From positions 3,038,001 to 3,102,000 of the forward strand of contig NZ_CP029347.1 in NCBI RefSeq assembly GCF_003143555.1: a DNA stretch of 64,000 nucleotides. Reading direction: 5' to 3'. The position numbers and the translations under genes were made by a program. The DNA comes from Saliniradius amylolyticus. Its GTDB lineage: Bacteria > Pseudomonadota > Gammaproteobacteria > Enterobacterales > Alteromonadaceae. This document shows positions 20,892 to 36,516 of this stretch, piece by piece. The first letter of the stretch is position 1. The number at the start of each line of letters is the position of its first letter. Under the pieces are notes generated by a model that worked only from the letters and a program-made list of their open reading frames with translations, was not told the DNA's origin and did not search any database.

Positions 20892-20917
20892 AAAAAAGCC
20901 ACCCTAGGGTGGCTTTT
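20892..20917. terminator. terminator between the cytochrome and GGDEF genes
   Basis: AAAAAAGCCACCCTAGGGTGGCTTTT is a near-perfect palindrome; on the minus strand it ends in TTTTTT and so fits termination of the cytochrome gene, which is read leftward. Confidence 0.85.
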
Positions 20918-20940
20918 CTGTTTGAATCCAGTGAGAAAAA

Positions 20941-21342
20941 TTAAATGCCTTCAATCATGTAGTCGATGGCGGCCTTAATCTCATCATCGGAGCAATTGCC
21001 ACAGGTACCACGAGGGGGCATGGCATTAAAACCATTAATGGCATGATCCATTAACACATCCATACCCTGAGCAATACGAGGCTCCCATGCCGCTGCATCA
21101 CCAGGCTTAGGGGCATTCAACGCGCCGGTGGCGTGACAAGCCATACAGGCCGCGTTATACACCTCTTCACCAGAACGAGGACCGGATGCTGCTGCGGATG
21201 CTGCTTCAGCGCCCGCGACATTTACCTTGCCAATGGCCTTGATACGATCGGCAATGGCTTCATTGGACATATCGGATTGCTGAGCAACGGCAACGCTGGC
21301 AAAACCTGCAATAATCAATGCTAAAACTCGAAATACTCTCAC
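20941..21342 (-). CDS. cytochrome c5 family protein
   Basis: A 133-residue periplasmic c-type cytochrome. I start it at GTG 21342 (MRVFRVLALIIAGFASVAVAQ), which has AGGAG six bases upstream and opens a signal peptide; another GTG 15 bases earlier is possible. The heme site is CMACH, the Met ligand lies in NAMPPRG, and the GTCGNC cysteine pair is the disulfide known from cytochrome c5. It is likely an electron carrier of the respiratory chain. Confidence 0.88.
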   Translation of the reverse strand: MRVFRVLALIIAGFASVAVAQQSDMSNEAIADRIKAIGKVNVAGAEAASAAASGPRSGEEVYNAACMACHATGALNAPKPGDAAAWEPRIAQGMDVLMDHAINGFNAMPPRGTCGNCSDDEIKAAIDYMIEGI

Positions 21343-21595
21343 AAGTGACTCCTGCACCTCGTTGGGACTGAACTTTATTCGGCAATTTTCTGGTTCCGAT
21401 TATAACGGCAATTCCTTGGTGAACAACTACAAATCCGCCCCCGGGCCTGAAAATCCCCAATAACACTGTGGCAATCGGCGGGTTATACCGCTTTACCATG
21501 AATTACGCTCGGCAGCCCTATAAGGACCAAATGACCAATCGGTGAGCTATCCGCAATTGATCTTATGCGGGTTTTACGGCATATTACGCCACCTC

Positions 21596-21670
21596 GCTCT
21601 CGTGGTGAAATGGATATCACGTGGCCCTCCGGAGGCCAAGTTCTAGGTTCGATCCCTAGCGAGAGCGCCA
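21596..21670 (+). tRNA. tRNA-Arg (anticodon CCG)
   Basis: A full cloverleaf can be drawn: acceptor GCTCTCG/CGAGAGC, D stem GTGA/TCAC, anticodon stem TGGCC/GGCCA with loop CTCCGGA (anticodon CCG), T stem CTAGG/CCTAG with loop TTCGATC, discriminator G and encoded CCA. It borders the genomic island, a typical integration neighbourhood. Confidence 0.95.
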
Positions 21671-21860
21671 TCTTTCCCAAGCCCTGATGGATTAGCAGCT
21701 ACTAACACACCCCGTTTCCGTGTCCTCACCGTGACCAAAATAGTTGTCCACAAGCTGACGTGGCCCTGTGGTTGACCAGTTTTCCTACAGCATCTTGCTG
21801 CTTTATACATGCAGTTTAATGACTACTTTTGCACCATCAACTCATGTTGTCCGATTCTCC
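21671..21860. other. 190-bp spacer between tRNA-Arg and the defense operon
   Basis: No gene is seen. It contains the left copy of the 60-bp imperfect repeat (21721-21780), and no clear terminator is visible for the leftward operon that ends at 21861. Confidence 0.5.
21721..21780 (+). repeat. left copy of 60-bp imperfect direct repeat flanking the island
   Basis: By eye it matches 40192-40251 at 48 of 60 positions without gaps, around the shared core CCACAAGCTG. Most differences are transitions. It begins 50 bases after the tRNA-Arg and may mark the left junction of the island. Confidence 0.6.
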
Positions 21861-27364
<5,504 letters not shown>

Positions 27365-27368
<4 letters not shown>

Positions 27369-29011
27369 GCGCTACGTCCTTTCATACTCTCATTTTGCTT
27401 ACTATTTATCTGATATCTGGGGGTAACCGTTTGTGTTACGTACGCATCAGAAAGATCGCGATAAAAACCAATTTCTCGTAACCGGCGCTTAAAACCAGAT
27501 AAGTTATCTCTAAGCGCTTTATTCACATCAATTGATGGCTCACAGAAAGCATCAGTGTCAGGTAATGAATCAATACAAATGCCATATCGTTCTTTTAAGA
27601 AAGTTAACAACTCATCAACTCTCAACTCTTTAGTATGAAATCCTAAATCGCCACCTTTGTTAAGTACGGCTAGCTGTAACAACACCTCTAAAAGACGTCC
27701 ATCAACGCTAAATCGACGCCCACCAGTGCTACCACTTTGTTGTTCTAACAAAGCGCCAGGTTTATTTTTGAGCATAAAACTATCTAGGTTTTTGACTAAG
27801 CCAGAACGGATCGCATTACCTTGCACAAACAACAAGATTTCTATGTAGGTTTCATACTCAGTTAAGCCAAGTTGGGTAATAGCATGAATCTCCGGTGGAA
27901 TTTCTTCTGATTCATGAGTAGATGACATTGACGCATCTAAAATTCCAGCATTACGCTGACCAAAAAACTGATCGCGCTCTTGCTCTAACGGTGACTCCAG
28001 CAGAGCAAACAGATCGGGCACTGACATTTGTTTTATCGATTTTGATCCCGATAATTTACCTTTTTTCGATAGATACTCTGCAAACTCATCGAGTTTTTTA
28101 ACGCCGAAATAGGCTTTAATAAAAGCAGGAATACGTTTATAGTGTAACGTCGCACTTTGCTCAGCCATCAATTCACTCAAGCCATTAGCACCATTTGTCA
28201 TGTCCACATAGAGCGCCGTCTTTTGCTTATTGCTCTCTTGGAGATTACGGCCCTTACTCTTAGCCAAAGCAGGTAGCAACTTGAACAGTTTCAATTGATG
28301 TAGCGCCAGATGAAAGGCTAACAATATCTTTATGTACTCAACCATCACTGAGCGAGGAATATACTGGCGATATGTCAGTAGCTTAATGATATCTTCAGCT
28401 AGAATATCCGCGGCTTGTTGATTAAGTGGCGCAAAACGTTCTTGTAAGTCAGCATGATCAGGCGCATCTGACTTTACTTGATCAGACAGCCTTAATATTG
28501 CCTGTGTTTCAACATCTACTTGCGACGAACTATCATACTGACCTGTCGTAGAATCGACACCAGCAAAGAAAAACTGTTTGAGTCGGTTAATCGCAGTCTG
28601 ACCATTATTGGCATGGTATAACAACTCATATACTTGCTTAGAGGCACCATAATCCCGGCAATTTTTAGGATTTCGAAATAAATAAGTATTACCGTGAAGT
28701 GGTCTCGGTGCAGCAACCGCTTCGTTAGCCTTGCCACGATTAATCAAGTCCACCAAATGGGTTTCAATCCACTTTTCAATAGTGATAGGGGCTTGCAAAA
28801 AGTTTTTAAAATGCTTTCCGTTACGAGAGTCTAAAAACTCGTCCTTAAACAACTCAACTGTCATACCTTTAGCACTTAGTTTACTGGAAGCGCCATTGTG
28901 CTTTAGCCTAGCGAATAGGTGAGTTAAGACCCTGTCCATTTCGACAATTTTGTAATCAAGATAGCTCACTTTATTGGTGCGAAAAGCCTTATCTTTTTTA
29001 CCTAACTTCAT
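27365..29011 (-). CDS. MADS-type protein of unknown function (Mad7-like)
   Basis: A 548-residue protein with no recognised motif: no P-loop, no signal peptide and no membrane segment. It is charged and mostly helical in character, beginning MKLGKKDKAFRTNKVSYLDYK. It starts inside the end of the kinase gene and ends inside the start of the giant ATPase gene (both ATGA, 4-base overlaps), so the three are translationally coupled and probably act together. Size and position between a P-loop protein and a HerA-like ATPase recall DptG, but I cannot confirm homology by eye. Confidence 0.7.
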
Positions 29012-32000
29012 GGCTGAGCCTCCGCGACCAATTGCTCTAACTGCAAAACACCACCTTCGTCGCGGGTTATTTTTTCATACTGTTGGCCGTTGGTAGTTAG
29101 CAAAACCTCTTGATAAGGTGCTGAAGCTAGTACGTTCTTGAAAACCGTCAAACTTAAATAAAAACTTTGCGCCGCCTGCGCTGAAGGTACATAGCCCTGG
29201 TCAAGGCGATGCAGCATTTCAAACAAATCCAAATCCAATTCCAACTCTGCCGTGAGACCGTTTGCATCTTGGTATTTCAGCAATAGTGACTGCGGGCTAT
29301 GCTCCACAAATGACGAGTTCATCGCTGAGTCTTTCACTTCAATGGAAAATACATCCGATGGGAACAAGCGATAACTTCTGATTGTGCCTAAATGCACCTT
29401 ACGCACTTGCATCGCCAGTTGGCCATTAAAATACATCGGGTTATGCAAACCTTCACCACGGTTAATTGCATTAATGGCAAGCGACTTTGCTTCATTCAGC
29501 AATGCACTGTCTTCAAGGTAACGTACTAATAACTTCGCTGAACGATAAGGCAGTAGTGTTTGCCAATTTTCTCCACGGCGCTCAAAGTAGGCCTTTCTGC
29601 GTAACATCCCGACCAAATTACGATGAGAGAGGTAACGTTCCGTACTCTCACTTAATGCTGTGCCATTGGGTAAGCTCTGGTGAGCATTGGCCAGAAGTTG
29701 GGTTTCATGTTCACTGCGCTGCTCAAACTGCAACCAATCAACAGCATCTAAACCTAAAAAGTCCAGTCCACGATCTAAGCGCACGTCAGACCCTTGAGCG
29801 ATATCGGTTTCCCTTAGCAGCTTTAGCAATCTATCTTGCGTACTGTCGTTACCGCACCAAGCGTTAAAGTAATAACCATGAAGAATTTTGTCGGCTTCGC
29901 CATTGGCATAGATTTCTTTAATTTCGCTACAGGAGTATTCACCGACCAGGGTATAACTCAGTGCAGAACGCAAATCACGCATAGTGATATGTAGCTGATT
30001 GCGTAAACTGGTCAGTTTGTAGATATACTTCAAACGTTCAATGACTTTAGGGCCGGTTTGCTCGTCTTGAAAGGTAGCAATATTGTGTTTGACGTAGCAT
30101 TTGTCCTGTAGCGCACAATAATCACAACCTTGCCAAACTTTGGGCGACGTAATTTTTCCGATAAGGCGCTCAAAAATAGACTCAGGTTGATTTTGCGTCG
30201 AAGCCAGCACATCGCGCATATTCAGGTTAACTACCGCCACGTCATTTTGCACTGAGCCATATTTTAAACTTTGTTCAACTACGGCTTTTAGAGCAGAAAA
30301 CCTTTCTGAATGTTGGGTTAAAAAGTCGACTAGCCGACCTTCGTTAATGGCAATTAACCGTGTCTCGTGGTGTGGCCATGTATTTGAATCGTCACCTTGA
30401 TAGACGCTAAAGAACTCTTCGAGTACCGCATCATTATCTTTGCTACCTTCGTCTTGACTGCCATCGTAGTTAGTTAGGTACTTATGGCCATTTATTTCAA
30501 AACAGCAGCCATTCCCTTGTGCATTTAAGTGAACGATCGTTCCTTGCGCTTCAACCTGAGACTCCAATTGCTGCAAAAATGCGGTTTTACCATCACCGGC
30601 ATTACCGGTAATTAGCACTAAGCGCAGTTGCCCAGCCAGAATTGCAGGAGCAAGCTCGGTATCCAAGGCGGTTTCTACGTAAATTAACTTTGCGTAATCA
30701 TCTAAGCCACGGGTGCCCGCATTTGAGTGACGACTTTGGCTGTAGAGCGTCAGCATAAAATCATGAAACGCAGATTTACTTGGGTTAGAGCCGTCGGCAA
30801 GTGGCGGCAAATGAAATTGCGAAGTACTTTCTTCAGATAAAGTTTGCGCCCTTTTCAATTGCTGAACTTTATTCAATGCTTTCAGCAATTGCTCTGCAGA
30901 TTCAAAACGGTCAACTCGTTTAGGGGCGATCAGTTTTAGCAGAACTGCCGAAACATCATCGGTTAAATTAAAGCTCTGGGTAAACTCACTAGGGTGACGT
31001 GCTAACTCGTCCATAGGTGGGCACTGCACGTTGGCCCATGGGTATTCACCGGTCATGGCTCGATACAGGGTAATGCCCAAGGCATATAAGTCCCTGTCAA
31101 CCAAATCAGAGGCTTGCGGTGTTTCGGTAATGCTTAAATCTGGTGGTAAATACTTCCGTGAACCGCCCCCTAAGGTTAGATCTTCAGCATCTACCGATAC
31201 ATTAAAATCGATTATACGAACTTTACCGTCTTTCCAAATCAGGTTTTGTGGCTTGATGTCACAGTGGAAAATATTGTGCTCGTGTAAATGCTGTAAACCT
31301 TGCGCTATCTGCTTAGCCATGGTCCACACTTCGTGTGCCGTTAATGAGCGTTGTTGGATCAGCTCGCTGACATCTAGCCCCTCAAGGTACTCAAAAACAA
31401 TATAAGGTGGGCCCTGGTTAGGTAATACATCCGCATCGAAAACCTTTACCACATAGGGATGCTCTGGCAACTTTACCAAGGTGCGGTATTCCTGCTTTAA
31501 ACGCTCTAATACCGATTCTCTATCGTTTAAAATCAGCTTTACGGCGCGCGAAACATCACCAAAGGTATCCGTTACCTTATATACAATACCAAAACCGCCA
31601 GGTTTACCCAGCGGTTGCTGCACGACGTATTTATTGGTTAGCTGGTAGCCACTCGGTAAACGCTTGTAATTAACTGAAGGCTCATGGTTATTCGGCGCTT
31701 TAACACTCTGTTGTTCGGGTTTAATAGGCTCAGAAGTTTCTACTGCTGCTTTGGGTTGCCAGAGTGCATTAAATTGCGCCAGCGCATCTTCAGGGCTTGG
31801 CCGTTGCCGCGCCTCTTTGTGACATAAGGTTTGAAGCCAATTATCAAACTCTTCTGGTAGCTGTTTATGTCGGTCACTCAACTTTGTACCGAGCACACAC
31901 GATTTCTCGATCGCTTGAGTGACTGAATCAAAGGCCGCATCACCACTAAACAGCTCAAAAATAACCAGCCCTAAACTGTACATATCCGAGGCGCAGCTCG

Positions 32001-33141
32001 CTGCATGGCTATCAGCCCACAGTTCGGGGGCTTTATAACGGTTTGAGATCCGCTGCTCTACTTCGTCGGCAATCGTGGTGGTGTTTTCAGCCCCTATACG
32101 AGCGTAGTCAAAATCAATCAGCCTTGGCTGACCATCGGCCCCCATCAAGATATGCTCAGGGGTAATGTTGCGGTGTACCACGCCATTTCGACATAAGTGC
32201 GCTAACGCCAATAGCAGATCATTAACGATGCGCTTCTTCTGATCCAGTGTAAGGAGTGAGCTTGTGTCCTTGAGCTTTTTGCTAAGTCTTTCACCAGGAA
32301 TATCGTCGGTTAATAGCAAGTATTTATCTTGCGCCTCGGTAACAAAGAAGTCTTTCACGCCAATAATGGCGGAATGCGAGGGCATTTTTGCAATCGCACG
32401 ATAAGCGTTTTCAATCAGGCGTTTTTGTTTGTTGCGTTCTTCTTCAGGCAAGTAAGGGTCGGCTTTATAAGCTTTAGCCAGCACCGTACCGCCTTTGCGA
32501 CCAGCGGTAATGTTAAATACTCGGTATTCCGTAAAGTACTGATTATCGGCCAAGGTTTCAGCCACTTCCCAGTTGCCAAAGCGCTCACCATGGCTGCGCT
32601 TTTTGGCCGATTTACCCAAGGCCTCTGCGATAATCTGGATGTACTTAGTCACGTTGCGCTCAAAGCGCTCCGGAATACGGGCACTATCGGTAAAGAAACG
32701 GGTGCTGTTTTTAAGTGCCACTACATGGCCGCGCTCGCGATCTTCCGGGTCCTTGAACTCGCAATCATCTATGGTGAGCACCACCGCAGTGTCTACATAG
32801 ATGTTTTTCAAATCCCTATTTGTGCGATTTTGCTTACAAATAAGGCCCGATAAAGACTTCGCATTGCCGCGTAATTTTGGCAATGGCGAGCGATAACTGT
32901 TATGGGAGGTGTGCCAAGTAGTGCCATCTACCTCTACTTGGCCGTGGATGCCCTTGGCATCCACTAAATAAATAGCATGAGGCGCAACAACACAGATATC
33001 CACTTCAAATAGCTGGTCATACTGCTCAACTTCAAAGCTATGAATAATAAAGTAATCGTCGGGTAACTTTTCTTTTAACCAAGCGATGGCTTTGCGCTCT
33101 TCATCGTTAACCACATCACCAATTGCAAATACCTGTGCCAT
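29008..33141 (-). CDS. NERD domain, double protein kinase and P-loop ATPase protein, MADS-type (Mad6-like)
   Basis: A 1377-residue multidomain protein. Residues 10-130 form a NERD nuclease-related domain (FEVD then VDAKG about residue 62). The first kinase-like domain (about 225-460) has HRN for HRD (about 322) and DFD for DFG, so it is probably a pseudokinase. The second (about 510-770) has a glycine loop (GKPGGFG), RAVK lysine, HCDIKPQN (about 626) and DFN, and is probably active. A P-loop domain follows (GNAGDGKT, about 847) with a possible zinc site CDYCALQDKC. NERD plus kinase is also the PglW layout of Pgl/BREX-2. I infer signal relay and ATP-driven control of restriction. Confidence 0.85.
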   Translation of the reverse strand: MAQVFAIGDVVNDEERKAIAWLKEKLPDDYFIIHSFEVEQYDQLFEVDICVVAPHAIYLVDAKGIHGQVEVDGTTWHTSHNSYRSPLPKLRGNAKSLSGLICKQNRTNRDLKNIYVDTAVVLTIDDCEFKDPEDRERGHVVALKNSTRFFTDSARIPERFERNVTKYIQIIAEALGKSAKKRSHGERFGNWEVAETLADNQYFTEYRVFNITAGRKGGTVLAKAYKADPYLPEEERNKQKRLIENAYRAIAKMPSHSAIIGVKDFFVTEAQDKYLLLTDDIPGERLSKKLKDTSSLLTLDQKKRIVNDLLLALAHLCRNGVVHRNITPEHILMGADGQPRLIDFDYARIGAENTTTIADEVEQRISNRYKAPELWADSHAASCASDMYSLGLVIFELFSGDAAFDSVTQAIEKSCVLGTKLSDRHKQLPEEFDNWLQTLCHKEARQRPSPEDALAQFNALWQPKAAVETSEPIKPEQQSVKAPNNHEPSVNYKRLPSGYQLTNKYVVQQPLGKPGGFGIVYKVTDTFGDVSRAVKLILNDRESVLERLKQEYRTLVKLPEHPYVVKVFDADVLPNQGPPYIVFEYLEGLDVSELIQQRSLTAHEVWTMAKQIAQGLQHLHEHNIFHCDIKPQNLIWKDGKVRIIDFNVSVDAEDLTLGGGSRKYLPPDLSITETPQASDLVDRDLYALGITLYRAMTGEYPWANVQCPPMDELARHPSEFTQSFNLTDDVSAVLLKLIAPKRVDRFESAEQLLKALNKVQQLKRAQTLSEESTSQFHLPPLADGSNPSKSAFHDFMLTLYSQSRHSNAGTRGLDDYAKLIYVETALDTELAPAILAGQLRLVLITGNAGDGKTAFLQQLESQVEAQGTIVHLNAQGNGCCFEINGHKYLTNYDGSQDEGSKDNDAVLEEFFSVYQGDDSNTWPHHETRLIAINEGRLVDFLTQHSERFSALKAVVEQSLKYGSVQNDVAVVNLNMRDVLASTQNQPESIFERLIGKITSPKVWQGCDYCALQDKCYVKHNIATFQDEQTGPKVIERLKYIYKLTSLRNQLHITMRDLRSALSYTLVGEYSCSEIKEIYANGEADKILHGYYFNAWCGNDSTQDRLLKLLRETDIAQGSDVRLDRGLDFLGLDAVDWLQFEQRSEHETQLLANAHQSLPNGTALSESTERYLSHRNLVGMLRRKAYFERRGENWQTLLPYRSAKLLVRYLEDSALLNEAKSLAINAINRGEGLHNPMYFNGQLAMQVRKVHLGTIRSYRLFPSDVFSIEVKDSAMNSSFVEHSPQSLLLKYQDANGLTAELELDLDLFEMLHRLDQGYVPSAQAAQSFYLSLTVFKNVLASAPYQEVLLTTNGQQYEKITRDEGGVLQLEQLVAEAQP

Positions 33142-33149
33142 AACCTCTC

Positions 33150-34559
33150 CTAATGCTTTGGTGCTGCAGCTTCTATTGCCTCTTCGACCATTTTTACCGC
33201 TTCATCTTCGAGCTTCTGTGCTTCTGCAGCCAGCTCACCAGCTTTTTGAACTAGCTCATGCACTGCTTTTTCTTCCATAGCCCCCATACGAGGCAGCTTT
33301 AGTTTCAAAACATCGTCGGAAGATAAGTGTGGGATTGAGCTTCCAGCAGCTGACCTAATAAGCTGTCTGTAACCGACATCTGTACACATCAGATAGGCAT
33401 ACAGATAACCAGGTAAAACCTCTGAGTCTTGAGCTTTTATTCTTATCACGTCGACAGACACAGCTGCGTTTTCGAAGCGAGAATCAGCCCAAACACCTGT
33501 ACCAATAATGCCACCTACTTGCCCACTACGAGCCAATAAAATGTCTTCTTGACGCACTCCCCAATCTGCAACATCACCCAACTTTGATTTTGCTAAAAAT
33601 CGTTTTGGCTCGTAACGAGCACGGAAAATTTCACCACTCGTCGAAAATGGAACCCCATGATCACTCTCGGTAAATATCAGTTTCATTCTCCCAGATTCAC
33701 CGGTGATCACACCTAACTCAGCCAAAGTTTTTTCTGCACCAGCCTGTTCAACCAAGTCATCACTCATTTGGGCAACTCGATCGTGATAAGTTGCATCCAT
33801 ACGTTTTTGAACAAAACTTGAACTGGCAACGGCTGTATTAAATACCCTATGAGGAGAGGCCAACTTAGGAGGAAAAGCGAAATACTCGTTAACTTTTTCA
33901 CCAGCTATTCGAAAAAAGCTATTTGCAGCCGCGCGTTTCGTAGAAGCCGTTTTGACTTTGTTTCCTATTTCATTTTCTAGTTCGAAATCAAACCTTGGAA
34001 CGGGCAAATCAGAAATATGATGCGGTTCGATATGAGTAATTATCGCACCATACGTTCCTGATTTTATCATTGAGTTTGCATAAACACTGGATAGAAAAGC
34101 ATATAAATACCCCCAGTTGACCTTCGTTTCATCAGGAATCACTTTAATCAAATGTTGTGATGATAAGAACCCTGCCATTTCACTGGTAACGTAAGCCATT
34201 TTTCCAATAGTGCCGGAGCATGAAATTAGTGATGAACCTTCTTTAAGTATTAAAGGCTTAAGCTTTGTTTTGTTAGCCTCAACTCTTGAGAACAGTGGCA
34301 ACTTCTCGAAACGAGAATTAATCATGTCTGAGCTGCCTAAAAACGGAATACCGTACGCCTCATCATTGACATAGTGTCTTTTGAATACTGGTCCATTTAA
34401 TACACCGCCCGGTAAAGTCAATTTGCTCAATTCAGTTGTTTTTCCAGACAAAGCTTTAAGTTTGTACCTAGCCTCAACCGAACCACTTACAAACGGGCCG
34501 CAATCAAGTCTATTACCTTCATTTTTTAACCATGAATTTGGGATTTTTTTTACTATCAT
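33150..34559 (-). CDS. HsdS-like DNA specificity subunit, MADS-type (Mad5-like)
   Basis: A 469-residue type I restriction S-subunit homologue with two target recognition domains. The first includes ISCSGTIGK and the SSQHLIKV segment; the second includes ILLARSGQVGGIIGTG and SIPHLSSDDVLKLKLP, followed by a C-terminal helix (EKAVHELVQKAGELAAEAQK). It should supply the sequence specificity for the upstream methylase. ATG 34559 is chosen because it overlaps the preceding stop as ATGA; the frame is open seven codons further. No HsdR gene is present. Confidence 0.88.
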   Translation of the reverse strand: MIVKKIPNSWLKNEGNRLDCGPFVSGSVEARYKLKALSGKTTELSKLTLPGGVLNGPVFKRHYVNDEAYGIPFLGSSDMINSRFEKLPLFSRVEANKTKLKPLILKEGSSLISCSGTIGKMAYVTSEMAGFLSSQHLIKVIPDETKVNWGYLYAFLSSVYANSMIKSGTYGAIITHIEPHHISDLPVPRFDFELENEIGNKVKTASTKRAAANSFFRIAGEKVNEYFAFPPKLASPHRVFNTAVASSSFVQKRMDATYHDRVAQMSDDLVEQAGAEKTLAELGVITGESGRMKLIFTESDHGVPFSTSGEIFRARYEPKRFLAKSKLGDVADWGVRQEDILLARSGQVGGIIGTGVWADSRFENAAVSVDVIRIKAQDSEVLPGYLYAYLMCTDVGYRQLIRSAAGSSIPHLSSDDVLKLKLPRMGAMEEKAVHELVQKAGELAAEAQKLEDEAVKMVEEAIEAAAPKH

Positions 34560-35218
34560 GCGTAACCCCTCGGATACCAAGCCTGAATTTGTTGCAATAA
34601 GCCATTAAACGACTCATCTTCACAACGACGTAAAGACACCTCTTTGGCAATGCGCTTAAATAACTGTGAGTGGGTCTTTTTCCGCCCCCAGTTTTGACCT
34701 CTTACCGCATCAATTGCTGCTTTAGGATCGGTAGGTTTAAGTGCGCCTGCATCCCAAAGGTTTTTAGCTTGCAACCAATCTCTTAAGGTGCCTGCGCCTC
34801 TATCTCTTGGGTAATCAAAAATATGCTCGATGCGGCTGGTATCAGCTTGCCACATCAACACCTCTAGTTCAGGGTTAATTGCCATGACAAAAAAGCGATC
34901 ATCTGGCCAACCTGCTGCACGCATATTGGCTTTAATCGTTTCACAAAACTGCTGATAATTCATTGTTTGTAGGTTGTCATTAAACGCAAAGTCAACCATA
35001 ACAACCGCGTAGTTATGGGTATCAACATAGCTTTTCAGCAGGTTATGACCATCCTGATAAACACCCGGATCTTTTCTTGGGTGTTTGATTAAATCTTGCT
35101 TGGTATCGAATTCAAATCTGGCACATTGTAATCGCGTATCAAACGCTGGATTTTCGAAAAAGCCTTCTACGGTCGATTGCATTTCACCGTCGGCCACTAA
35201 AAAAACAATATCTCTCAT
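34556..35218 (-). CDS. TOPRIM-like (DUF4276-like) protein, MADS-type (Mad4-like)
   Basis: A 220-residue protein starting at ATG 35218, two bases after the ATPase gene stop; the open frame upstream overlaps that gene. The N-terminus MRDIVFLVADGEMQSTVEGFF and the later VVMVDFAFND resemble the acidic pattern of TOPRIM/DUF4276-type nuclease domains. This is a pattern judgement, not a firm assignment. Its place behind an AAA ATPase recalls ATPase-TOPRIM pairs in other defense systems. Confidence 0.6.
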   Translation of the reverse strand: MRDIVFLVADGEMQSTVEGFFENPAFDTRLQCARFEFDTKQDLIKHPRKDPGVYQDGHNLLKSYVDTHNYAVVMVDFAFNDNLQTMNYQQFCETIKANMRAAGWPDDRFFVMAINPELEVLMWQADTSRIEHIFDYPRDRGAGTLRDWLQAKNLWDAGALKPTDPKAAIDAVRGQNWGRKKTHSQLFKRIAKEVSLRRCEDESFNGLLQQIQAWYPRGYA

Positions 35219-35220
35219 GG

Positions 35221-36516
35221 TTATTCCAACACTCCGGCCGCAAATAGGGTTCCTAAATCCACTTCGCCCTTCCATGTTTTTAGGCGGGGGTGTTCATGGC
35301 CTTTTAATACTTCTGTTGCGCCGTCTTGGTTAAAGCGCATGGTAATGATTTGCTCTACTTCGGTATTGGCGAGTACCACTGGCGAGTGAGTTGATAGCCA
35401 CAGTTGCGTATCAGAGGTGAGCTTTAACGCTTCTAACACCGCATCGATTGCCTTAGGATGAATTCCGTTCTCAGGCTCCTCCAAGGTGATGATCTTAGGT
35501 GCATTTTGCAAATAAGGAATAATGGTCAACGCTAATATATGCAGAGTACCGTGCGACAAGCCGCTCGAAGGCACTACCATACAGTTGCTATAGGTTACTT
35601 CTAGGTAACAAAAGCTATCATCGATACGCTGCTTGGCTTCAATTTTGGCAATAGAGGGCAGCGCCATTTGCACCAACTCTAGCCATTCGTTTAAGCCTTC
35701 AGGGTCGCGCTGCTGCAAGGCATGTACTTGCCAAGGTAAACTACTCCCGTCCGCTTTAAAGGCGTGCTTATCTCTTGGCGATGCAGCTAATCGCATTGCA
35801 GGCCATTGTGGCTCGTAGCAATGTGAGCCTTGTATAAGAAACTCTTGAAGCCATAGCGCTGCGGGGTATAAATCATGGTCAGCAGGTAGCGCGGCCAAAG
35901 CCAATTGGCTATCTCGTAGGCCAAATTCAAGGATGGATGATTTTCCAGCTTGATACTCTGCCTGGTATTTAACTTTGGTACCTAAACTGCGCGATAACAC
36001 CTTAAACCAAGGCGCACTGCGCCTGAAATCATCTACGCCAATAAGACCCATGCCATGCTCAGGGCGCAACTCATTATTTGGAAAAAGCGTTAAGTGTTCT
36101 TCTGTAACTTGAAATTTATCCTGGTTGATTCTGAACGATATTTCATATCGCGCGGTATCGGGTCTTAATTCTATTTTCTGAAACTTACTCTGCCAGGCAT
36201 CGCTAGCACCTCTTAACAGTTCCTCAATAACTGAAGGAGGCAAGCGCACTTCCAGTGCCAAGATAAAGTACTCGCCTCGAAGTTGATGAACAACTTCTTT
36301 GGCTGTGTCTGCGCGAGCACGTTCTCTGCCATTGGTGGGTTTAAAGAACGCATCGTTTATATCCGACACCTTCAGTAAATCACCAAACAAAGCTGGGATA
36401 TCAAGTAACGTTGTTTTACCTGAACCATTAGAGCCTGTAAATACATGCTGCTGCTCAAGAGCGAGATCCAAGGTGTTAAAGCAGCGGTATTTATAGGCCT
36501 CTATCCTTGAGATCAT
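35221..36516 (-). CDS. AAA (ABC-type/OLD-like) ATPase, MADS-type (Mad3-like)
   Basis: A 431-residue SMC/ABC-like ATPase of the AAA_21 type. Walker A is TGSNGSGKTTL near the N-terminus, a signature-like SSGLSHGTLHI lies about residue 315, Walker B with catalytic Glu is IITLEEPENGIHP, and a D-loop/H-loop region ends LWLSTHSPVVL. The gene starts inside the end of the methylase gene (ATGA overlap). Such ATPases often regulate a partner nuclease, here probably the next gene. Confidence 0.85.
   Translation of the reverse strand: MISRIEAYKYRCFNTLDLALEQQHVFTGSNGSGKTTLLDIPALFGDLLKVSDINDAFFKPTNGRERARADTAKEVVHQLRGEYFILALEVRLPPSVIEELLRGASDAWQSKFQKIELRPDTARYEISFRINQDKFQVTEEHLTLFPNNELRPEHGMGLIGVDDFRRSAPWFKVLSRSLGTKVKYQAEYQAGKSSILEFGLRDSQLALAALPADHDLYPAALWLQEFLIQGSHCYEPQWPAMRLAASPRDKHAFKADGSSLPWQVHALQQRDPEGLNEWLELVQMALPSIAKIEAKQRIDDSFCYLEVTYSNCMVVPSSGLSHGTLHILALTIIPYLQNAPKIITLEEPENGIHPKAIDAVLEALKLTSDTQLWLSTHSPVVLANTEVEQIITMRFNQDGATEVLKGHEHPRLKTWKGEVDLGTLFAAGVLE

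Noticed and set aside
21596-21670. tRNA 3' end as an exact duplicated attachment site
   Set aside because: No copy of the tRNA 3' sequence was found by eye near 39.6-40.4 kb; only the imperfect 60-bp repeat outside the tRNA is shared.
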